A stretch of 12,108 bases of DNA from Arcobacter sp. UBA7394 (GTDB taxonomy: Bacteria; Campylobacterota; Campylobacteria; Campylobacterales; Arcobacteraceae), in the NCBI GenBank assembly GCA_002470185.1, contig DKNG01000193.1, forward strand, positions 3,063 through 15,170, read 5' to 3'. Positions 7,877 to 12,108 of this stretch are shown piece by piece. The notes under the pieces were generated by a model that saw only the letters and a program-made list of their open reading frames with translations, searched no databases and was not told where the DNA came from. Each line of letters opens with the position of its first letter. Within the stretch, counting starts at the first letter, position 1. The position numbers and the translations under genes are program-made.

Positions 7877-8239
7877 ATGAAAACATTAGTAATTGTTGCT
7901 CACGGTAGTAGATTACAGCAGTCAAATGATGAAGTAATTAATTTTGCAAATAAATTAAAAGAATTAAATAAGAATGAAATAAATATTAAATATGCTTTTT
8001 TAGAATTAACAAAGCCAAGTATAACAGAATGTATTGAAAAAATAATAAATAATGATGGTTGTTTAGAAATCCAAGTTTTACCCTATTTTCTTGCAGAAGG
8101 AAAACATGTAAAAGTTGATATCCCAAATGAACTTGAGCAGTTAAGAATTAATAATAAGAATATTAAGATAGAGCTTTTACCACATTTAGGTAAATTCGAT
8201 GGCTTAGCTAATTTTATTTTAACAAGTCTTGAAGATTAA
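7877..8239 (+). CDS. Minimal CbiX/SirB-type sirohydrochlorin chelatase
   Basis: This 120-residue protein is a single-domain type II chelatase of the CbiX/SirB family, which inserts Fe2+ (or Co2+) into sirohydrochlorin to make sirohaem or cobalt-sirohydrochlorin. It opens with MKTLVIVAHGSR, whose H9 is the first metal-binding histidine, and has PYFLAEGKHVKVDIP with the second, H77. Both ligands of the family are therefore present. Length equals half of a two-domain CbiX or SirB, so it should work as a homodimer, as the small archaeal CbiX proteins do. It lacks the His- or Cys-rich tails seen in some relatives. No other tetrapyrrole gene is in the window. Sequence alone does not tell iron from cobalt specificity; sirohaem for nitrite or sulfite reductase is the simpler guess. 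A strong hairpin follows it. Confidence 0.87.
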   Translation: MKTLVIVAHGSRLQQSNDEVINFANKLKELNKNEINIKYAFLELTKPSITECIEKIINNDGCLEIQVLPYFLAEGKHVKVDIPNELEQLRINNKNIKIELLPHLGKFDGLANFILTSLED

Positions 8240-8242
8240 AAG

Positions 8243-8277
8243 AAAATAGATTTATTATTAATTAATAAATCTATTTT
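8243..8277. terminator. Bidirectional terminator between cbiX and endonuclease I
   Basis: A perfect 15-bp inverted repeat (AAAATAGATTTATTA, loop TTAAT, TAATAAATCTATTTT) starts 3 bp after the cbiX stop. Its right half encodes the last residues of the endonuclease on the minus strand. A T-run follows on both strands (TTTTTAT on +, CTTTTAAT on -), so it can end both transcripts. Confidence 0.75.
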
Positions 8278-8953
8278 TATTCCCTTGTAGCTGGTAAACT
8301 CTTTTATTTTTTATTTTCTCCCATTTACTTATAGGATCTTGTTTATTCCAAGTTTTAAACATTTTTATATCTCTTTTTGATAATTTTACATTATATCTTT
8401 CACTCATATAAAAATATATTCTTGCAATATCACCTTTTATATCATCTGAAACATAAGCTTTTTTTCCTTTGAAATCAATTTGCACCATGCATTTACCATA
8501 TTGCCCTACTTTTGGACTACCAGCTGCATATCTATAATTAGATCTGTTTGCATTTACTTCTCCTATAGCTGGAACCAGATTGTGCATGTCAGCTTCCATT
8601 TTTTTGAATAGTTTATCTTTTTTACAAGCTTTTCTACCTCCATTTTGCCAACATTTTAATTGTCTTCCAAAGTTATAAGCAGGCATTACATGTTCCCATT
8701 CAACTCTTTTTGCTCTAGTATTAATTTTTCCAGATTTATAATACTTCTTTCTCGGAGTATAAAAACTATCATCTTTAACTATAAGAGTTTTAAATCTTTT
8801 ATTAACCTTTTGCTGTTTGTATGGGTTATTACAGTAGAAAGTATTTTGATTATCAAAATATATTTTTTTGAGTAAAATCTTTTTTGACTTACTAAACGAT
8901 GTAGCATTTATAAATGATGTTGTAATTAATAACATTATTAAAGTCTTTTTCAT
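8258..8953 (-). CDS. Secreted or periplasmic endonuclease I (EndA/Dns family)
   Basis: This 231-residue protein is a non-specific DNase of the endonuclease I family (E. coli EndA, Vibrio Vvn/Dns), a His-Me finger nuclease using Mg2+. A signal peptide (about residues 1-17, MKKTLIMLLITTSFINA) directs export. The catalytic segment is W86-E-H88-V-M-P, with H88 as general base. DMHNLVPAIGEVNANRSNY (122-140) supplies the metal-binding Asn and Arg, and GDIARIYFYM (174-183) and W.....DP (202-207) are also typical. Four cysteines (41, 101, 110, 155) could form two disulphides in the periplasm. The start at 8953 is preferred to the upstream in-frame start at 8977, because it begins a clean signal peptide and has AAAAGGA 5 nt upstream. 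It is monocistronic and divergent from mobB. Possible roles are nutrient recovery from DNA or limiting DNA entry. Confidence 0.92.
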   Translation of the reverse strand: MKKTLIMLLITTSFINATSFSKSKKILLKKIYFDNQNTFYCNNPYKQQKVNKRFKTLIVKDDSFYTPRKKYYKSGKINTRAKRVEWEHVMPAYNFGRQLKCWQNGGRKACKKDKLFKKMEADMHNLVPAIGEVNANRSNYRYAAGSPKVGQYGKCMVQIDFKGKKAYVSDDIKGDIARIYFYMSERYNVKLSKRDIKMFKTWNKQDPISKWEKIKNKRVYQLQGNKNRFIN

Positions 8954-8958
8954 TGTTA

Positions 8959-8965
8959 TCCTTTT
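8959..8965 (-). promoter_or_regulatory. Ribosome binding site that sets the endonuclease I start
   Basis: The complement reads AAAAGGA, 5 nt before the ATG at 8953. The longer frame from 8977 would place MLFFKRIT before the signal peptide and has no comparable site. Confidence 0.75.
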
Positions 8966-9110
8966 AAAAAATAACAATTTTATGTTAACTTTACTGTGTT
9001 TGTAATTAAAAGACTAATAAATAAAAGTGAATTGATATTTCTTCTTTTTTTCTCAAATATAGGCTCCTCTTTTTTCTTTTTTTATATAGAATTTTAATTC
9101 TTATTCTAAA

Positions 9111-9138
9111 TATAATTTAACAACAATTTTGATACAAT
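9111..9138 (+). promoter_or_regulatory. Promoter region of the mobB-fbp-metG operon
   Basis: A perfect TATAAT occurs at 9111-9116 and a second good -10 word, GATACAAT, at 9131-9138, in a 192-bp divergent region rich in T-tracts (9045-9085). The first would give a leader of about 23 nt without a Shine-Dalgarno. The second would place the transcription start at or beside the mobB ATG and give a leaderless mRNA. Nothing else gene-like was seen in 8954-9145. Confidence 0.45.
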
Positions 9139-9145
9139 CACGACT

Positions 9146-9643
9146 ATGAATAAAAAAAGATTAGCAGTGGCATTTTCAGGGCCATCAAATAGTGGAAAAA
9201 CTACAGCAATTGTTAAGGTATCTAATATCCTTCAAGACAAAGGTTTTAAAGTTTGTATTATTAAACATGATCCAAAAGATAAAGCTAGATTTGATAAGCC
9301 TGGAAAGGATTCTTATAAATTTAGTGAAACAGGTGCAGATGTTGCAGTTGTAAGTCCTAATAAAACAACTTTACTTAAAAAAGACACTTCAACAATAGAT
9401 GAAATGATTGAACTTTTTGATAACTTTGACTATTTATTAGTTGAAGGATTAAAAACATTAGATTTACCGAGAATTTCTATATTTAGAGATAGATTAGATG
9501 AAACATATTTTTCTGTAACTGATGCAATCGCAAGTGATGAGACTATTGATAAAGATGAAATACCTTCTACTATCGATAAATTAAATTTAAATAATCCAGA
9601 TGAACTTATTGTTTGGATAGACAAAAACGCAAAAAGAGTATAA
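9146..9643 (+). CDS. mobB: Molybdopterin-guanine dinucleotide biosynthesis adaptor MobB
   Basis: This 165-residue GTP-binding protein assists MobA in attaching GMP to molybdopterin, making the bis-MGD cofactor of enzymes such as nitrate reductase and formate dehydrogenase. The P-loop is GPSNSGKTT (residues 12-20). IIKHDPK, then [23 protein letters not shown] and [18 protein letters not shown] follow in the usual MobB order. Typical MobB proteins have a His-rich KHxHH stretch where this one has KHDPK. The ATG at 9146 is the only sensible start, but no AGGA-like site precedes it. It is first in an operon with fbp (2 bp downstream), the 68-residue gene and metG, an order I recall from C. jejuni (Cj0841c to Cj0838c). 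mobA is not in the window. Confidence 0.9.
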   Translation: MNKKRLAVAFSGPSNSGKTTAIVKVSNILQDKGFKVCIIKHDPKDKARFDKPGKDSYKFSETGADVAVVSPNKTTLLKKDTSTIDEMIELFDNFDYLLVEGLKTLDLPRISIFRDRLDETYFSVTDAIASDETIDKDEIPSTIDKLNLNNPDELIVWIDKNAKRV

Positions 9644-9645
9644 TC

Positions 9646-10488
9646 ATGCAAGAAATATTAAAAGCAATTGAAGAAGCTAGTATTAAAATCAAAGATTTAA
9701 TAGAAACTGGTGATACTGGTAAAAGTGAGCAAGAAAACTCAACAGGTGATACACAATTAAAACTTGATATTGCAAGTGATGTAATTATTGAAGATATCTT
9801 TAAAGAAATTCCATCAATTAAAGCTATCGTTTCAGAAGAACAAGAAGCAATTGTTCCTTTAAATGAAGATGGTGAATATTTAATTGCTTATGATCCTTTA
9901 GATGGGTCTTCGTTAGTTGATGTAAACTTATCTGTTGGTTCAATTTATGGAATTTATAAAAATGAATTTAATGCGCAAAATATTGTTGCTTCAGTATACG
10001 TTGTATTTGGACCTAGAGTAGAAATTGTAGTTGCTACTAATGATGTTAAAATGTATAGATTAAAGCATGGTAAGTTTGAATTTATCCAAAACATTGTTTT
10101 AAAAGAAAAAGGTAATTTAAAAGCTCCAGGTTCAACTCAAAGTTGTTGGCCTGCTCACCATAAACAAATGGTTGATGATATTTTTAATGATGGGTATAGA
10201 TTAAGATATTCTGGTGGTATGGTTCCTGATTTACATCAAATTTTGCTTAAAGGTGGTGGGTTATTCTCATACCCAGGAACTACTGATAGACCAAAAGGTA
10301 AATTAAGACAACTATTTGAAGTATTCCCATTTGCTTATACTTATGAAAAGGCTGGTGGACAAGCTATTGATGGTTTCAAAAGAGCATTAGAAGTTGAAAC
10401 TACACATATTCATGATACTACTCCTTGTTTCTTTGGTTCAAATAATGAAATCAATAGAGTATTAGAAGTATATAAGAATAATGGCTAA
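9646..10488 (+). CDS. fbp: Fructose-1,6-bisphosphatase class I
   Basis: This 280-residue enzyme removes the 1-phosphate of fructose 1,6-bisphosphate, the committing step of gluconeogenesis, which matters for bacteria that, like many Campylobacterota, grow on organic and amino acids. Metal ligands are visible as E64-E65, the D83-P-L-D86-G-S-S motif and E234 in [31 protein letters not shown] (186-205) and [15 protein letters not shown] (217-231) are the substrate-binding segments of class I. It is about 50 residues shorter than E. coli Fbp, a compact form missing some of the regulatory N-terminal region. The ATG at 9646 is chosen over an in-frame ATG at 9613 that would overlap mobB; a weak purine-rich site (AAAAAGAG, 9631-9638) precedes it. 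The next gene overlaps its last 8 nt. Confidence 0.93.
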   Translation: MQEILKAIEEASIKIKDLIETGDTGKSEQENSTGDTQLKLDIASDVIIEDIFKEIPSIKAIVSEEQEAIVPLNEDGEYLIAYDPLDGSSLVDVNLSVGSIYGIYKNEFNAQNIVASVYVVFGPRVEIVVATNDVKMYRLKHGKFEFIQNIVLKEKGNLKAPGSTQSCWPAHHKQMVDDIFNDGYRLRYSGGMVPDLHQILLKGGGLFSYPGTTDRPKGKLRQLFEVFPFAYTYEKAGGQAIDGFKRALEVETTHIHDTTPCFFGSNNEINRVLEVYKNNG

Positions 10489-10687
10489 AACCGAAGACAT
10501 AGTTATTGATGAGTGGGATATAAAACTTGATCAAAAACTAAATGAGTTGAAGAAATGCCAAGAAGAAAAAGGGTTGAATTCTTGTAACCCTTGTGATCAT
10601 TTTTTTGATTGCGAACTAAGAAAGAAATATGTAATTGCTGTTTATGAGTCGATGAATAAAGGCTCTGGCGGTGGATTCGAATTTTAA
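10481..10687 (+). CDS. Small four-cysteine protein of unknown function
   Basis: This 68-residue protein has no function that I know. It has an acidic start ([10 protein letters not shown]), a charged helix-like stretch (about 12-30), then four cysteines, C26, C35, C38 and C44, spaced C-x8-C-x2-C-x5-C, which could hold zinc or an Fe-S cluster. It ends with [21 protein letters not shown], whose glycine-rich GSGGGFEF tail is striking. The gene overlaps fbp by 8 nt and precedes metG by 30 bp, so it is translated with housekeeping genes. From memory a similar small protein lies between fbp and metS in C. jejuni (Cj0839c), which would mean strong conservation across the phylum. It has no signal peptide or membrane segment, so a cytoplasmic place is likely. 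Confidence 0.82.
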   Translation: MAKTEDIVIDEWDIKLDQKLNELKKCQEEKGLNSCNPCDHFFDCELRKKYVIAVYESMNKGSGGGFEF

Positions 10688-10717
10688 AATTATTATAAAC
10701 TATAGAAGAGGTAAAGA

Positions 10718-12108
10718 ATGGAAGAATCTTGCAAAAATGTATATATAACAACACCAATTTATTATGTAAATGATGTAGCACACATCGGTCATGCATATAC
10801 AACAATAATAGCAGATATGTTAGCTAGATACTCTAGATTAACTGGTGCAAATACTTATTTTTTAACGGGAACTGATGAGCATGGACAAAAAATTGCTCAA
10901 AGTGCAGAACAAAGAGGTAAAACTCCAAAAGAGTATGCTGACGAAGTTTCTGGTAAATTTAAAACTTTATGGGATGATTTTGATATTTCTTATGATAAAT
11001 TCATTAGAACTACTGATGATGAACATAAAACTGGTGTTCAAAAAGCATTTGAAACAATGTATAACAAAGGTGACATCTATAAAGGTGATTATGAGGGTTA
11101 TTATTGTGTATCATGTGAGACATTTTTTACTGAAAAACAATTAGTTGATGAACAATTTTGTCCTGATTGTGGAAAGCCTACTAATATAGTAAAAGAAGAA
11201 AGTTTCTTCTTTAAGTTATCTAAGTATGAAGATAAATTAATTGAATGGTATGAACAAAATGAAGATTGTATTCTTCCAAGAGCAAAGAAAAACGAAATTG
11301 TTAACTTTGTAAAAGGTGGATTAAGAGATTTATCTATTTCTAGAACTTCTTTTGATTGGGGTGTAAAACTTCCTGCATCTATTAATGAACCTGATCATGT
11401 AATGTATGTTTGGTTAGATGCTTTAATGAACTATATTACTGCCTTAGGTTATGGAACTGATGATAAAAATATGAATCATTGGCCAGCATCTACTCACTTA
11501 GTAGGAAAAGATATTTTAAGATTCCATGCTATTTATTGGCCAGCATTCTTAATGTCATTAGACTTACCATTACCAAAGCATATTGCAGCTCATGGTTGGT
11601 GGACAAGAGATGGTGAAAAGATGTCTAAATCTAAAGGTAATGTTGTAGATCCTAAACAAGTAGCAGATGCTTATGGTTTAGATGCATTTAGATACTTTAT
11701 GCTTAGAGAAGTACCTTTTGGTCAAGATGGTGACTTTTCACAAAAAGCATTAATGGATAGAATTAATTCTGATTTAGGAAATGACTTAGGAAACCTTCTT
11801 AATAGAATCTCTGGAATGTCTGGGAAATATTTTGATTTCAAAGTTACTTCTAAAGATGTTGTAAAGTTCCATAAAAAAGAGCTTGATGAAGTTGAAGCTA
11901 TTTTAGAAAATATCGAAGATTATTTATATAAAATGCAATTAAATAGATATTTAGAAGATATTTGGAAAGTATTAACAATTGCAAATAAAGCAATTGGTGA
12001 TTATGAACCTTGGGCAAAAATGAAAGAAGGTAAAGAAGACGAAGCTATGGCATTAGTTGCTTTAATTACTAACATTATGGCTAGAGTTTCTCTTCTTTTA
12101 GATTCTGT
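10718..12108 (+). CDS. metG: Methionyl-tRNA synthetase, N-terminal 463 residues (runs off the window)
   Basis: This class I synthetase charges tRNA-Met and initiator tRNA with methionine. The visible 463 codons start at an ATG preceded by AGAAGAGG (10704-10711), about 6 nt away. The HIGH motif is intact (H22-I-G-H25) and KMSKS is intact at 301-305. The inserted zinc domain has two CxxC pairs, C130/C133 and C148/C151. GTDEHGQKIA, the SFDWGVKLP region, WLDALMNY and HGWW are family segments, and the helical anticodon-binding domain begins around residue 350 (LMDRINSDLGNDLGNLLNR). The frame is open to the last base, so the C-terminus (about 170-190 more residues if of usual length, with or without a tRNA-binding domain) lies outside. 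It is the last visible gene of the mobB operon. Confidence 0.95.
   Translation, partial: MEESCKNVYITTPIYYVNDVAHIGHAYTTIIADMLARYSRLTGANTYFLTGTDEHGQKIAQSAEQRGKTPKEYADEVSGKFKTLWDDFDISYDKFIRTTDDEHKTGVQKAFETMYNKGDIYKGDYEGYYCVSCETFFTEKQLVDEQFCPDCGKPTNIVKEESFFFKLSKYEDKLIEWYEQNEDCILPRAKKNEIVNFVKGGLRDLSISRTSFDWGVKLPASINEPDHVMYVWLDALMNYITALGYGTDDKNMNHWPASTHLVGKDILRFHAIYWPAFLMSLDLPLPKHIAAHGWWTRDGEKMSKSKGNVVDPKQVADAYGLDAFRYFMLREVPFGQDGDFSQKALMDRINSDLGNDLGNLLNRISGMSGKYFDFKVTSKDVVKFHKKELDEVEAILENIEDYLYKMQLNRYLEDIWKVLTIANKAIGDYEPWAKMKEGKEDEAMALVALITNIMARVSLLLDS

Noticed and set aside
9088..9101. AGAATT-TT-AATTCT palindrome upstream of mobB as an operator
   Set aside because: Short A/T palindromes are common in such AT-rich DNA, and there is no regulator gene nearby or second copy to support it.
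8954..9145. Small RNA in the 192-bp divergent intergenic region
   Set aside because: Only T-tracts and -10-like words are visible; I found no strong hairpin followed by a T-run on either strand.
9613..9645. Upstream in-frame ATG for fbp
   Set aside because: It would lie inside the end of mobB and add a basic [11 protein letters not shown] extension not expected in FBPase; the ATG at 9646 fits the fold.
10503..10805. 100-residue minus-strand frame over the four-cysteine gene and metG start
   Set aside because: It covers two supported + strand genes and the metG ribosome binding site, and its sequence resembles no protein family.
10875..11144. 89-residue + strand frame inside metG
   Set aside because: It is the wrong frame of metG, whose HIGH and zinc cysteines read through this region.

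Overview
The window is ordinary-looking chromosomal DNA of a very AT-rich member of the Campylobacterota. Protein sequences and gene order point to Arcobacter or a close relative. Two gene neighbourhoods known in this phylum are visible. One is bamA, mqnC and an M16-family gene, with tyrA divergent from bamA (compare Helicobacter pylori HP0655-HP0657 and Campylobacter jejuni Cj0129c/Cj0130). The other is mobB, fbp, a small Cys protein and metG (compare C. jejuni Cj0841c-Cj0838c). These locus comparisons come from memory, not from a search. I see no mobile element, tRNA, rRNA, CRISPR array or phage gene.

Layout: positions 1-108 hold the last 35 codons of folP (+). tyrA (-) converges on it, and a hairpin covers the junction. 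A 101-bp divergent promoter region (957-1057) separates tyrA from a tight five-gene + strand operon: bamA, mqnC, an M16-like gene, a gltX paralogue and yggT (1058-7231). A perfect hairpin ends this operon. Next is a small, less conserved block: a lipoprotein of unknown function (-), a minimal CbiX/SirB chelatase (+) and an exported endonuclease I (-), with another perfect hairpin between the last two. After a 192-bp intergenic region a second + strand operon begins: mobB, fbp, a 68-residue four-cysteine protein and metG, which runs off the window end.

The first operon mixes outer-membrane biogenesis (BamA), menaquinone synthesis by the futalosine route (MqnC), an exported M16 protein, an aminoacyl-tRNA synthetase paralogue and a small membrane protein (YggT). 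The second mixes molybdenum-cofactor maturation (MobB), gluconeogenesis (FBPase) and methionyl-tRNA synthesis (MetRS). Both look like housekeeping operons rather than single pathways.

The most notable points are two proteins that keep their family fold signatures but lack catalytic motifs. The GltX paralogue has NIGD where class I synthetases have HIGH, and has lost about ten residues where the KMSKS loop should be. The M16 protein has S, S and R in place of the three zinc-site residues of HxxEH but keeps the R/Y motif of the non-catalytic partner. The 68-residue four-cysteine protein between fbp and metG is a good uncharacterised target. Three genes start with TTG or GTG, and mobB appears to lack a Shine-Dalgarno sequence.
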